A stretch of 51,893 bases of DNA from Acidobacteriota bacterium (GCA_013289955.1 JABCYZ010000042.1:1-51893); one strand, 5' to 3'. Counted from the stretch's first letter, positions 8,332 through 17,153 are shown. Notes: generated by a model not told the origin, from the letters alone. Numbers and translations are program-made.

Positions 8332-8562
8332 TCAATGTCCTGTAGGGAGTGATCGGGCACGCGGGCCGCCCAGTTTACCTGCGTGGATTCTTCGCGCCGC
8401 TTTTGCCAGACGGGCATCTGCAACTCGAACGGACTTAGATTTGCGAGGCGCTTTCATTTCTTTCGTCACCCTGGCAAGCATTGCTTCGCCCGGACTCTTA
8501 CGGATGGCTTTCACCTTCACAGCTTGCCGTCCACCCCGAGGAAATGCAGTCCCATAAGGCAC
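8332..8562 (-). CDS. Possible small basic protein (uncertain)
   Basis: A 76-codon frame with GTG start in a 620-bp stretch (8116-8735) that otherwise shows no gene. The predicted product is Lys/Arg-rich (VKVKAIRKSPGEAMLARV, then KSKSVRVADARLAKAARRI) and could be a small nucleic-acid-binding protein. No clear ribosome-binding site or family match is recognisable, and the opposite strand also has an open frame here, so it may be chance. Confidence 0.25.
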   Translation of the reverse strand: MPYGTAFPRGGRQAVKVKAIRKSPGEAMLARVTKEMKAPRKSKSVRVADARLAKAARRIHAGKLGGPRARSLPTGH

Positions 8563-8735
8563 ACCTAGCGACGCCCGGCTAGGTAAACTAACGGGGCAGC
8601 AAGCTCCTGACAGTTGCTAGTGCCCGTGCCAAGAAGGCTTTCTCGGCTGGTAAAGGAGTTCCTTGGGGATTAGTGCGGGCCATTCCGGCCCACCCTTCTC
8701 AGCTGATCTTGAACCCAGTCTGTACTTTCAGCCTG

Positions 8736-9707
8736 TTATTTTGGGGCAATGGATTCCAGTAGTTCGTTCCGTGCCACAAAAATTTCCAGCCGAGCGTCGT
8801 TCAATTTCTGAGTGCCCGGGGTTACCTTTTGTACGGCCTCCCGAAGTGCCCGCCTCTGGGTTTCTAGTGCTACGAGTCTCGTCCTCGCTGCGTCGGGTGA
8901 TAAATTGAGCATGGCCTGCACAGCTTTCATGTATTCACGGTATTTGCTTATATCTTCTGAACTTGGGGGCTCTGCTCCACTCGGCAGGGGATCGCCCATG
9001 ATCATTTGATAGGTTGCTCCGGGGTTTGCCGAGCTTCTCACTTCGGCAAAAATTGCTATACCGACATTCTCTTCCAATCCCCAAGCGGCGCTCCAGTCGA
9101 ATCCATCTTCGCGCAATCCCTTCAGCACAGCAGAAACTTGCTTCTTCTGAAGGTCACTGAGATGCCCCTGCTTGGATTCGGCTGTAAGAGCTCGCAAATT
9201 TGGCAGGATCGCACTCTTTGCTATCAGCGCAAAAATCAGCGTGCCTCCTCTTGCCAAATGCTCGGAAAATCGAATGCCTGCGAGCCATGTGTCCACCGCT
9301 GCCTGGGGATTTCCGGTCGCCATCTCCCGAAAGCCTTCCAGTGTGTTAAGCCTTGCGAGCACTCGGGCTCTCGGCGCATAAGCAATCGAAGCACGCGGTC
9401 CTCGATCGTATTCCAATCCCCAGTCGCACTCCGGGAGCTTCGTCCCGCGCTGCATCATTCGTATCGCTGCTCCATTGGCATCCAAAATCGGTCCAATTTT
9501 GTTTTCATCCCACGCGGCCGCTCCTGCAACCGTCTTCTCCAGCAAGTCCTGAGTCGCCTTGTCCGCGGGCGGGTCCTGCATCTCTGCAAATGCCATCCAG
9601 TAACGCAGTGCAGCGTTCCTGGTTTCCGGTGGATACTTCGCCTGGGGCCGCGCCATGAAGGCACTCATCAGGACGAGAACGCTCGCCACGAACATTTTAA
9701 GTTTCAC
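8736..9707 (-). CDS. Secreted hypothetical protein of the ECF sigma operon
   Basis: A 323-residue protein with a signal peptide (MKLKMFVASVLVLMSAFMARP, about 1-21). The mature part is helical, with an AALRYWMAFAEMQDPPADKA segment and regular Ala/Leu-rich helices up to the end (LDALIxx-like amphipathic pattern). I do not recognise a named domain. It lies 19 bp downstream of the membrane protein of the sigma-factor operon, so it is probably the envelope-facing product or sensor of that system. Function unknown. Confidence 0.8.
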   Translation of the reverse strand: MKLKMFVASVLVLMSAFMARPQAKYPPETRNAALRYWMAFAEMQDPPADKATQDLLEKTVAGAAAWDENKIGPILDANGAAIRMMQRGTKLPECDWGLEYDRGPRASIAYAPRARVLARLNTLEGFREMATGNPQAAVDTWLAGIRFSEHLARGGTLIFALIAKSAILPNLRALTAESKQGHLSDLQKKQVSAVLKGLREDGFDWSAAWGLEENVGIAIFAEVRSSANPGATYQMIMGDPLPSGAEPPSSEDISKYREYMKAVQAMLNLSPDAARTRLVALETQRRALREAVQKVTPGTQKLNDARLEIFVARNELLESIAPK

Positions 9708-9726
9708 GGCTTCCTCTTTTCTTCCG

Positions 9727-10104
9727 TCAGTCCTTTGCCAAAACTTTCAGCGTGCTTTGTTCTCCCCGAAAGCCTGGCAAAGACTTTCGCGACTCTTCCG
9801 CCAATATTGCTTCGAATTTTTTGTCGTCCGCCAAGGCAAGCGCCGTCAGAGCAAGGGTGGTCCGGGACTGTCGCTCGCTTAGAACGCTCTGATCAGGCGC
9901 CCGAACCCTGGTAGTCTCTTTTGAGAGCCCTAATTCGCGACGTGCAAACCAAAACAGCCCTCCCGCACACCCCGCGACCACAGCAGCTGCGGCCAGCCGC
10001 CTCCAAGACTTTCTCCAAGGACGCGGCGGAGCTTCGAGTGCCCGGATCGGCTGTGGTCGAAATTCCTTCAAATAGCGTTCCATTTCCTCGTCGTAGGGAC
10101 CCAT
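9727..10104 (-). CDS. Single-pass membrane protein, putative anti-sigma-like partner
   Basis: A 125-residue protein with a short cytoplasmic N-terminus (about 1-35, charged), one membrane helix at about 37-54 (AAAAVVAGCAGGLFWFA) and an extracytoplasmic tail of about 70 residues. Size, topology and position immediately after the ECF sigma gene (3 bp gap) are those of an anti-sigma factor. The typical zinc-binding HxxxCxxC anti-sigma motif is absent, so this would be a non-canonical one. The anti-sigma role is inference from location. Confidence 0.75.
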   Translation of the reverse strand: MGPYDEEMERYLKEFRPQPIRALEAPPRPWRKSWRRLAAAAVVAGCAGGLFWFARRELGLSKETTRVRAPDQSVLSERQSRTTLALTALALADDKKFEAILAEESRKSLPGFRGEQSTLKVLAKD

Positions 10105-10107
10105 TGC

Positions 10108-10644
10108 TCATCCTCGTTTCTGAAAATGTTGCCCCAAACGTTCCCGCAGTTTCTCCAGTGCGTAGCGGTATCGCGACGCTACCGTATTCAACGGTGTCTC
10201 AGTGGCCTCAGCTATCTCGGACAGAGTCATCCCGCTCCAAACCTTCAGAAATACCGTTTCCCTCTGTTCCTCTGGCAGCTCTTTCAACGCCTGCTGCAAA
10301 TTGATCGCTTGTTCGTAGCCGCTGCTGTGTTGGACGAACCACGGTTCTGTATCATGCAAATCTGTTTCACGCCGTCGGTCCCTTCGCAGATTTAGGGAAG
10401 CATTCCGCGTCGCGCGGTACAGATAGGCAAGTGGCGCTCGCGGGGTGAAGGGCTTTTCCCCTAGCATCTTCATGAATAACTGGTGCACCACGTCCTCCGC
10501 TGAAGAATGATCCAGCCCGAACGAACATGCGTAGGCCGCCAGGGCCGCGCCATGCCTTACGTACATAGATTTCAGCTCATCTCGACTAAGTCTCGTTGTT
10601 TGCAACGGCTTTTGTGTGCTTTCGTCTTCAACTATATGACACAC
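10108..10644 (-). CDS. ECF-type RNA polymerase sigma factor
   Basis: 178 residues, the usual ECF length. Sigma region 2 covers about 25-95 (AEDVVHQLFMKMLGE and the AYLYRATRNASLNLRRDRRR recognition block). Region 4 covers about 115-172 (LPEEQRETVFLKVWSGMTLS, then EIAEATETPLNTVASRYRYAL, the helix-turn-helix that reads the -35 element). The start is a GTG. It leads a three-gene unit with a single-pass membrane protein and a secreted protein, the arrangement of a sigma/anti-sigma envelope-response system. ECF operons are often autoregulated; no promoter motif was identified. Confidence 0.92.
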   Translation of the reverse strand: MCHIVEDESTQKPLQTTRLSRDELKSMYVRHGAALAAYACSFGLDHSSAEDVVHQLFMKMLGEKPFTPRAPLAYLYRATRNASLNLRRDRRRETDLHDTEPWFVQHSSGYEQAINLQQALKELPEEQRETVFLKVWSGMTLSEIAEATETPLNTVASRYRYALEKLRERLGQHFQKRG

Positions 10645-10797
10645 GAAGAGCCGCTTTTTGTCTAAGGCGCTTCTCGTTGGCCCGGTTGAATGGACCGGAA
10701 TTTAATAGACTTGAAGCGAGGTTCAACGAACGTCCCGGCAGGTCGTTAGCGGACAATGGGATTTTGGCCGGTTTCACTTCTGCGGCAACGGGGGCGC

Positions 10798-11487
10798 CTA
10801 CAGGCCGGGATACTTGCCAAAAAAAAGTAGGGCGATGTCGATCGTATCGCACACTCCGTGAGCGACAATGGGAATGGCGAGGTTGCGGCGATAAGCAAGA
10901 TACATGAATCCCAAAATCAGCCCATCCGAACCCTCCTCGATGACACCGGTGAGGCCCTGCTGATAATGAGACAAGCCAAAGAGGGCGCTGATCACGAATA
11001 AACTCAAAATCCAAGCAGTCCGTGTGCCGCGCCCGAGATCGGCGATGCGATTCATCAGATAGCCCCGGTAGACAAGCTCTTCTCCAAAGGCCGCCAAGAG
11101 CCAGATGAGGGCAATCATGGCCAGGGCGAATTTGAGGTTTCCCCTGACAGCCGAGAAACTCGAGAGGTCGGGCGGCTTTCTAAAGAGGCGGGTAAGAAGC
11201 GGCTGCTTTGCGAACAGGTCAAAGAGCTCCAGGCCAAGACCGTAGAAGATGCCAAGGAGAAGAGTCCTCGCCCAGCTGTGATAACGCATGAAGCCGATTT
11301 GTTTCCACGGGATCCTGCGAAGGCGAAGCGAAATCCACGCAAGGAGAAGGAGATACGGTGTCGCGCTGACCTTAAGGATGTGGTGCTGGCGGCCAAGGTA
11401 AATGGCGACGACGAGAGCAAATTCGATGACGACGAGCCATCCGCTTTCGCGCCAGGCCAGGCCACGCTCACTGGATTCGATTACCAT
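10798..11487 (-). CDS. CPBP family intramembrane glutamic endopeptidase
   Basis: A 229-residue polytopic membrane protein with the CPBP (Abi/CAAX protease) signature: GEELVYRGYL (EExxxR, catalytic Glu pair) at about 135-145, FGLSHYQQG (FxxxH) at about 165-173 and a final HGVCDT motif near 215. The family is related to eukaryotic Rce1 and cleaves within the membrane. Bacterial members are often bacteriocin-immunity or unknown-substrate proteases. No operon partner is visible; the divergent PadR gene is about 350 bp away. Confidence 0.9.
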   Translation of the reverse strand: MVIESSERGLAWRESGWLVVIEFALVVAIYLGRQHHILKVSATPYLLLLAWISLRLRRIPWKQIGFMRYHSWARTLLLGIFYGLGLELFDLFAKQPLLTRLFRKPPDLSSFSAVRGNLKFALAMIALIWLLAAFGEELVYRGYLMNRIADLGRGTRTAWILSLFVISALFGLSHYQQGLTGVIEEGSDGLILGFMYLAYRRNLAIPIVAHGVCDTIDIALLFFGKYPGL

Positions 11488-11597
11488 GTCGGAGCGCCTC
11501 TCCGGGGCAATACGCTGAGGGGAGAGAAAAAGTCTCAGTTATAGAGAAGATTGTTTCGTGCGGAGTTCCAAGGATCTAAGTTCCCTCGGGCGGAAGG

Positions 11598-11699
11598 CTA
11601 ACTGTCGACTTGAAATAGTCCAAACGTATTGGCCTCGGGATCAAGAAGGTCGACAGGGTAAGCGTTGCAGGCATGGATGGGGCGGTGGGCTGGAAGTCC
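11598..11699 (-). pseudogene. C-terminal relic of a VOC (glyoxalase/bleomycin-resistance) superfamily protein
   Basis: On the minus strand, ending at a TAG at 11600-11598, the frame reads AYPVDLLDPEANTFGLFQVD, the typical last strand of VOC-fold proteins (DPxGNxFGLFQ). The preceding codons read RTFPAHRPIHACN. Further upstream no convincing VOC sequence can be followed and no start is near, so only the last 30-35 codons survive. Confidence 0.55.
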
Positions 11700-11807
11700 G
11701 CGGGGTTAGATAATACGGGTGAGCAGCGGTACGGGTCGCCCTAAATTCCCTCAGAAAAACAGTGGCATTTTCCGCTGTTGTACGTCTTATTTTTTCGGTA
11801 GCATAAG

Positions 11808-11822
11808 CATAGATTGTCTATG
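11808..11822. promoter_or_regulatory. Perfect inverted repeat CATAGA-TTG-TCTATG, candidate PadR operator
   Basis: A 6-bp perfect inverted repeat with a 3-bp spacer, ending 12 bp before the favoured start codon of the PadR gene (ATG 11835). PadR regulators commonly bind palindromes in their own promoter to autorepress, so this is a good candidate operator. Its position so close to the start implies either a short leader or a block to transcription elongation. Confidence 0.4.
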
Positions 11823-11834
11823 GATGGAAGGACT

Positions 11835-12185
11835 ATGGCTAAAGACCCTGTAAGCCGCAAAAGCGAACTGCTCCCAGGAACGCTTGAAATGCTGATCCTC
11901 AAGAGCCTGGAGCGCAACAGCGAGCCGATGCATGGTTACGGCATCGCGCTTTACATCAAGCAGATTTCGCGGGAAGTGCTGCGGGTGGAGGAAGGTTCGC
12001 TCTACCCGGCTCTCCAGCGTCTGGCCCTCAAGGGACTGGTCCATGGAGAGTGGCGGGAGTCCGACACCGGCCGCCGCGCGCGGTACTACAAGCTGACGCG
12101 CGCGGGCCGGAAACAGCTTATGGAGGAGGTGGCGAGCTTTGAAAAACTATTGGAAGCCATTTTGCGCGTGGTGCAGCCGGCGTAA
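11835..12185 (+). CDS. PadR family transcriptional regulator
   Basis: Start chosen at ATG 11835 because GGAAGGA lies four bases upstream; in-frame starts at 11814 (TTG) and 11820 (ATG) are possible. The 116-residue product has the PadR winged helix (LLPGTLEMLILKSLE, HGYGIALYIKQIS, then the EEGSLYPALQRLALKGLV recognition/wing part and RRARYYKLTRAGRKQL) followed by a short C-terminal dimer helix, i.e. the small PadR-s2 type. It is 25 bp upstream of an ADOP permease gene. PadR-ADOP pairs are a hallmark of Acidobacteria, and the regulator probably controls expression of its permease and itself. Confidence 0.93.
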   Translation: MAKDPVSRKSELLPGTLEMLILKSLERNSEPMHGYGIALYIKQISREVLRVEEGSLYPALQRLALKGLVHGEWRESDTGRRARYYKLTRAGRKQLMEEVASFEKLLEAILRVVQPA

Positions 12186-12210
12186 CGCCTGGAGAACGGA
12201 GTAGTCAGCT

Positions 12211-14886
12211 ATGAAGGGATTAGCCGAATTGTGGAGGCGACTGACCCATCTGCGATGGCGACCGGAATTCAGCCAGGAACTGACAGAGGAGATCGAGCAC
12301 CACCTGGCGCTGAAGACCGAGGAAAACATCCGCGCCGGGTTGTCTGAAAACGAAGCGCGCTATGCCGCGCAGCGCGACTTCGGCAATATGACGCTGCTCA
12401 AGGAAGACAGCCGTGGCATTTGGAGTTTCCCTTGGATCGAAGAGCTTCTCGAAGACGTGCGCTATGGCTTGCGCATGCTGCGCAAGTCTCCCGGCTTCAC
12501 CGCTGTCGCGGTCATCACCCTGGCCCTCGGCATCGGCGCCAATGCCGCTATCTTCACCGTGATGAACGGCCTGATGCTGCACACGCTCCCCGTGCGCGAT
12601 CCAGGGCAGCTCGTCGAACTCCTCCACCACTATCCCGACGAGCCTGAACCAGGGTTCAACGGCTTCTCGTGGGACGCCTACCAGACCATACACGACGGCA
12701 ATCACGTCTTCTCGGACCTGATCGTCGCAGGTATGAATTTCTTCCCTGTCAGCGGCGATAAGCTCCAGCCCGAGACCGTGTTCGGCGGAGGCGTTGGAGG
12801 AACTTTCTTCCAAGCGCTCGGAGTGCGGCCCGCCGCTGGCCGCCTGATCGGCCCCGAGGATGTACACATGGGCTATCACGACCCGGTAGCCGTCGTGAGC
12901 TGGTCATTCTGGAAGTCCCGATTCGACCTGGATCCTGGCGTCATCGGCAAGAAAATTGTGATCGGCGACGATCCGGTTACCATCGTCGGCGTGGCGCAAC
13001 GCGGCTTTTACGGGCTCAACTACGAAGCGCGGCAAGATATTTGGTGGCCTATATCGCTTGGTCCTTCTGCCGGATGGGGATTCGGATTGTTAGCCCGACT
13101 GAAACCGGGCGTATCCCTGGAACAAGCGCGGGCGGAAATGGCGGTGGTGTTTCAAACGGTCGTGAACGCCCCCGATGCCGGTCCCTTTGTGCATCGAATG
13201 AACCTCCGCATCGTTCCGGCGGGAACCGGCGTTACGACGCCTTTGAGCCAGATGCTCTCGACACCGTTGACGGTACTGATGGCAACGGTGGGGCTGCTGC
13301 TGCTCCTTGCGTGCGCGAATCTAGCTGGGCTGCTCCTGGCTCGCGGAGCATCGCGCCAGCACGAAATGGCTGTGCGTGCTTGCCTCGGAGCGCCTCGCTC
13401 ACGCTTGTTGCGCCAAACGCTCACCGAATCGCTCTTGCTGTCGCTGATCGGATGCGCCGTCGGCATCTTCGTGGCTTACTTCGCAGCTCACGCGCTGGTC
13501 CGGGTCTTCGCGTCAGGCAGGTTCATCCTGGGGGCGCCAGTGCATTTTGAGTCTCTGACAAACCCAGATGCACGCGTGCTGTTGTTCACCCTAGCGATCG
13601 CGCTGCTGACGGGGCTCCTCTGCGGAGCGACACCCGCTGTGAGCGCTTCGAAAACGGAACCCGCGTCCGCGCTGCAGCAGGTATCGCGCATCGGAGAATC
13701 CCAGTCCCGGCGGCTGTTCGGCAAGAGCCTCGTCGCTTCGCAAGTGGCACTCTCTCTCGTACTGATGAGCTCGGCGGCCCTGTTTCTAGAATATCTGTCG
13801 CATCTCAGGAACCTGAATCTGGGATTCGAGCGCCATAACCTGCTGCTGGTCACGCTCGATTTCGCGCACAGTGGCTACAACGCCGCGCAATTCTCGCAGC
13901 TGTCTCAGGAGTTGGTGACGCGGCTGGACGCCATTCCCGGCGTAAGCTCCGCCACCTTCAGTGCCGTGAGTCCAATGGAGGGCCCTGGAGCCGCGAGCTT
14001 CGCATTTGCGGAAGACCATCCTGAAAAGCGGACCCAGGCCTCCGTCAATTATGTTGCCCAGGCCTACTTCGAGACGTATGGCACATCGTTTCTCGCCGGT
14101 CGCGATTTTTCAGCACGGGACCAGGACGGCTCCCCTGTCGCTATCATTAACGAGACCACAGCTCGCGATTGTTTCGGAGACGAAAACCCCATCGGAAGAC
14201 ACATCACTTTGAGCCATATCACTTTGACGAAAGGCGAAAAGACCTTTGAAGTGATCGGCGTCGTCGGCGACGCCAAATACAACGATCTCCAGCAAGCCGC
14301 GCCGCCTACGATCTACGCCGACCTTCAACAGGGCTACACCGGTTCTGAGCATTCTCAGCTGGCGATCCGCACGAGAATCGATCCCGACGGTGTTGCCGGA
14401 GCGGTTCGCCAAATCGAGGCCGCCGTGTTGAAGACTGTTCCCATCGTTAGGATTATGACGATGAGCGAGCAGATCGATTCGTCCATCGTTCCGCAGCGGT
14501 TGATTGCCATGCTTTCCGCAGGGTTCGGCGCGCTCGGCGCGCTGCTTGCAGCCATCGGCCTGTACGGCCTACTTGCGTACACGGTCGCGGGGCGGACACA
14601 TGAGATCGGCGTTCGCATGGCGCTCGGTGCAGCACGGACTGACGTTATGCGCATAGTCCTTCGCGACGCCCTGTGGATGGTCTGCGCTGGTTTCGCTATC
14701 GGAGCACCCCTTGCGTTCTGGGGAAAACGCGTAGCCGCGAGCCTCGTCCCCGACCTGCCAGTCGCCAGCCCTCTTCCGATTGTCGTTGCCGCTGCAATAA
14801 TGATCGCGGTCGGTTTGATTGCTGCTTACCTGCCCGCGCGCCGCGCCATGCGCGTCGATCCCATGATCGCGCTGAGGTACGAATAA
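12211..14886 (+). CDS. ADOP family ABC-type permease (MacB/FtsX-like)
   Basis: 891 residues, the usual length of acidobacterial duplicated orphan permeases. Residues 1-85 are the family's helical N-terminal part (EFSQELTEEIEHHLALK). TM1 lies at about 97-118 (TAVAVITLALGIGANAAIF), followed by a MacB-type periplasmic core. A first FtsX block of three membrane segments is at about 350-470, and a second core plus FtsX block runs to the end (GLYGLLAYTVAGRTHEIGVR, with final PARRAMRVDPMIALRYE). No ATPase gene is next to it, hence orphan. By MacB homology it should couple cytoplasmic ATP hydrolysis to a periplasmic event (export of a compound or peptide); the cargo is unknown. Preceded by its PadR regulator. 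Confidence 0.93.
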   Translation: MKGLAELWRRLTHLRWRPEFSQELTEEIEHHLALKTEENIRAGLSENEARYAAQRDFGNMTLLKEDSRGIWSFPWIEELLEDVRYGLRMLRKSPGFTAVAVITLALGIGANAAIFTVMNGLMLHTLPVRDPGQLVELLHHYPDEPEPGFNGFSWDAYQTIHDGNHVFSDLIVAGMNFFPVSGDKLQPETVFGGGVGGTFFQALGVRPAAGRLIGPEDVHMGYHDPVAVVSWSFWKSRFDLDPGVIGKKIVIGDDPVTIVGVAQRGFYGLNYEARQDIWWPISLGPSAGWGFGLLARLKPGVSLEQARAEMAVVFQTVVNAPDAGPFVHRMNLRIVPAGTGVTTPLSQMLSTPLTVLMATVGLLLLLACANLAGLLLARGASRQHEMAVRACLGAPRSRLLRQTLTESLLLSLIGCAVGIFVAYFAAHALVRVFASGRFILGAPVHFESLTNPDARVLLFTLAIALLTGLLCGATPAVSASKTEPASALQQVSRIGESQSRRLFGKSLVASQVALSLVLMSSAALFLEYLSHLRNLNLGFERHNLLLVTLDFAHSGYNAAQFSQLSQELVTRLDAIPGVSSATFSAVSPMEGPGAASFAFAEDHPEKRTQASVNYVAQAYFETYGTSFLAGRDFSARDQDGSPVAIINETTARDCFGDENPIGRHITLSHITLTKGEKTFEVIGVVGDAKYNDLQQAAPPTIYADLQQGYTGSEHSQLAIRTRIDPDGVAGAVRQIEAAVLKTVPIVRIMTMSEQIDSSIVPQRLIAMLSAGFGALGALLAAIGLYGLLAYTVAGRTHEIGVRMALGAARTDVMRIVLRDALWMVCAGFAIGAPLAFWGKRVAASLVPDLPVASPLPIVVAAAIMIAVGLIAAYLPARRAMRVDPMIALRYE

Positions 14887-14931
14887 TCGTCCGTGTACCC
14901 GATTCGGACACATGCGGACGATAGATCGGGT
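14886..14931 (+). terminator. Interleaved hairpins downstream of the ADOP gene
   Basis: ATCGTCCG (14886-14893) pairs perfectly with CGGACGAT (14915-14922), and ACCCGAT (14897-14903) pairs perfectly with ATCGGGT (14925-14931). The two helices are interleaved, so either they are alternatives or they form an H-type pseudoknot. They start at the stop codon. A terminator is the simplest reading, although there is no T-run. Confidence 0.4.
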
Positions 14932-15020
14932 TACCTGGCGTGTGTGGATTATATCTGGAGGTGAGCGCTAACACGGAGCAGTGAACGTGTATCGAGCGAA
15001 AGGAGATAGCCCAACGGTTC

Positions 15021-16238
15021 CTATTTCACTTCAACGACAACCAGTGTGAAGTCATCTTGAAAGCTACCGTTGCAGAAGCCGATCACCTCCTTCTCAATCG
15101 CGGCGAGCAATTCCGAGGCGCCTAAAGCAATGTTGCGACTGCCAATCTCAACCAATCGTCGCTCTCCAAATTCCTGTTCATCCGAGTTCATCGCTTCGGT
15201 TATGCCGTCGGTATAAAGCACCAGCCGGTCCCCGGATTCCAACCGAAGTGCTCCATTTTCGTACTTCCGGTCAGGAAATATTCCCAGCGGCGTTCCTCCT
15301 TCCCTTAACGGAACTGCCTCACCCGATTTGTGGAACAGAATGGGCGGACAGTGACCGGCGCTGGCATAGGTGAACCCGTTATCCGTCGTATCGATCATGC
15401 AATAGCAGAACGTAACGAACTTGTCGGGAGCGATGTTGTTCGAGATTACCTCGTTCAACTTGCCCACCAGAGTGCTTGGCGAAACCTCTTCCGAAGCGAA
15501 GGCTCGAAAGCTAGCCTGCAGGTTGGCCATCAACAACGCGGCGCTAATCCCCTTGCCCACAACATCACCGATGCAGACCCCAATCTTTCTCTCGCTGAAC
15601 TTCAGCACATCGAAATAATCTCCGCCAACGGTGCTTGCAGGCTGCCACGCTCCCGCCACTTCCAGTCCTCTTACCTGTGGAATCTTCTTGGGCAAGAGTC
15701 CTTCCTGAATTTCTCTCGCCTTGGCCAGCTCTTGGTCTTGCTGTTTCGATCGCGTGTTCCCAATATCGACGGCGCGCTGAAGTTCAAGATTCTTGCCCTC
15801 TAGGTGCACTCGCGATTCCTCATGCAAGTGGCGGATGCTCCCGACGATCAAGACAACGACGACTACGAGCCTGCCGGCGCTCCACAGTTGCGAGAAATAG
15901 GAGGTGATGGGAATTCGATACAGGGGCATGATGACCGCTACCGTCAACGATGCGATCGCGACCGCGGTCAGGAACAAAAGCATCAGGTACACAATCCAGT
16001 CCCAAGGAAAGCGGAGACGTGAAGACAACGGCGCGAGGCGATTCATGATCGGCGTCGTCAAATTGCCGATGAAGAGAGTATAGAAAAGTATGGGAAACCA
16101 GCCCATGCCCGGACCGCGCACATTCGCGATCCATAGAATTGCAAACAACGCGGCCGCAACCATACCCAACAGCAGCTGCCTGGAAAAGAACCTGCGAACG
16201 CCAATGGAGCGGAGCGAGAGCTTCACGCTGGTAACCAT
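15021..16238 (-). CDS. Membrane-bound PP2C-type (SpoIIE/RsbU) serine phosphatase
   Basis: 405 residues. Four or five N-terminal membrane segments (about 15-130) are followed by a coiled linker (about 135-170) and a SpoIIE/RsbU PP2C domain (about 185-405) with the metal-binding motifs VGGDYFDVLKF, VCIGDVVGKGISAALLMA, YASAGHCPP, LYTDGITEAMN and the final DDFTLVVVEV. By family it dephosphorylates a phospho-STAS anti-anti-sigma protein, releasing an alternative sigma factor. No STAS or RsbW gene is adjacent. The upstream perfect palindrome (16290-16304) may be its operator. Confidence 0.92.
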   Translation of the reverse strand: MVTSVKLSLRSIGVRRFFSRQLLLGMVAAALFAILWIANVRGPGMGWFPILFYTLFIGNLTTPIMNRLAPLSSRLRFPWDWIVYLMLLFLTAVAIASLTVAVIMPLYRIPITSYFSQLWSAGRLVVVVVLIVGSIRHLHEESRVHLEGKNLELQRAVDIGNTRSKQQDQELAKAREIQEGLLPKKIPQVRGLEVAGAWQPASTVGGDYFDVLKFSERKIGVCIGDVVGKGISAALLMANLQASFRAFASEEVSPSTLVGKLNEVISNNIAPDKFVTFCYCMIDTTDNGFTYASAGHCPPILFHKSGEAVPLREGGTPLGIFPDRKYENGALRLESGDRLVLYTDGITEAMNSDEQEFGERRLVEIGSRNIALGASELLAAIEKEVIGFCNGSFQDDFTLVVVEVK

Positions 16239-16289
16239 GTAGATCTTTTCCCGGGTGCTATTCCGTGGGATCAGGAGTTGAGAATCATG

Positions 16290-16304
16290 TTAGGCGCTGC
16301 CTAA
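16290..16304. promoter_or_regulatory. Perfect palindrome TTAGGC-GCT-GCCTAA
   Basis: Six-base perfect arms with a 3-bp spacer, 52 bp upstream of the phosphatase start and within the 290-bp divergent intergenic region shared with the Tat-exported monooxygenase. Such spacing fits an operator for a dimeric regulator. No other feature is seen in 16239-16528. Confidence 0.35.
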
Positions 16305-16528
16305 ATATGAGTCAACGTCGGAGCACCAGATGGACAGTCGTCCCTCCAGGTGAACAGGAAACTTCACCTTTATCGATTTTGCCTGATCCGTGAAGCCGGA
16401 CTGCAATTCTACGCGTCCGGTAACGCGGCTTGCCAAGACTTGGCCCGCCGTCCCATCATAAGCTCCGAGAAGCAGACCTGAGGCTCTTGAGGCATTTCAA
16501 TCCCGGTTGGTATTGATATATTTAACTG

Positions 16529-16924
16529 ATGCAAATGCACAGGCGAACATTTTTGGAGTACCTCTCTGGCGTGACGCTTATGTCCGTCCTTGGGCCTTCA
16601 CAGGAGGAGAGCGGTATGTGGGGAATGGTTGCGAAAATAACGCTTCTGCCCGGCAAGCGCGATGAAATGCTTCAAATTCTCGAGGAAAGCGCAGCCGGTA
16701 TGCAGGGATGTCTCAGCTACGTTGTGGCCAAAGACGCCAGCGATGAAAATACGGTCTGGGTAACCGAAGTCTGGGACAAGATGGCCAGTCACGACGCGTC
16801 CCTGTCTTTGCCCGCCGTGAAGAACGCTGTACCTCGCGCGAAGGCCATCGTTTCGAATTTCGAGAGGATCGCCATAACCACACCGGTTTGGGGAGTCGGG
16901 CTGCCAGGAACGCACGCCCACTAA
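16529..16924 (+). CDS. Tat-exported antibiotic-biosynthesis-monooxygenase (ABM) family protein
   Basis: 131 residues. The N-terminus HRRTFLEYLSGVTLMSVLG is a Tat-type signal. The rest (about 28-115) is an ABM ferredoxin-like fold: MVAKITLLPGKRDEMLQILE, then CLSYVVAKDASDENTVWVTE with the usual W-E pattern and SHDASLSLPAVKNAVP. Family members are small dimeric, cofactor-free monooxygenases or heme-degrading enzymes; this one most resembles quinol monooxygenases (YgiN-like). Signal peptides are uncommon in this family. Two starts, ATG 16529 and 16535, are possible, and no strong ribosome-binding site is visible. Confidence 0.85.
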   Translation: MQMHRRTFLEYLSGVTLMSVLGPSQEESGMWGMVAKITLLPGKRDEMLQILEESAAGMQGCLSYVVAKDASDENTVWVTEVWDKMASHDASLSLPAVKNAVPRAKAIVSNFERIAITTPVWGVGLPGTHAH

Positions 16925-17153
16925 TCTGCGAACGCCTGGTGTCGCCATCAGTAGCCGACGTCGGAAGCTCACGGGAGCCGGTGTGCACCGTCGCGCCGAG
17001 AACGGCCTTGAATAGCGTTTCAACAGGGCATATCACTCTTCCCTGCCTTATAGCCTGCGCCGTCAACGCGGCAAAGGGAGAGTATCTCTGCTCTCCCTCG
17101 CCGGTTGCAACGACGAATGACCTAAATGCGGCACACCGGCCGATTGGCGAATC

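Noticed and set aside
9006..9914. 302-codon plus-strand frame across the secreted protein of the sigma operon
   Set aside because: Antisense to a signal-peptide-bearing protein in a coherent operon; no domain signal.
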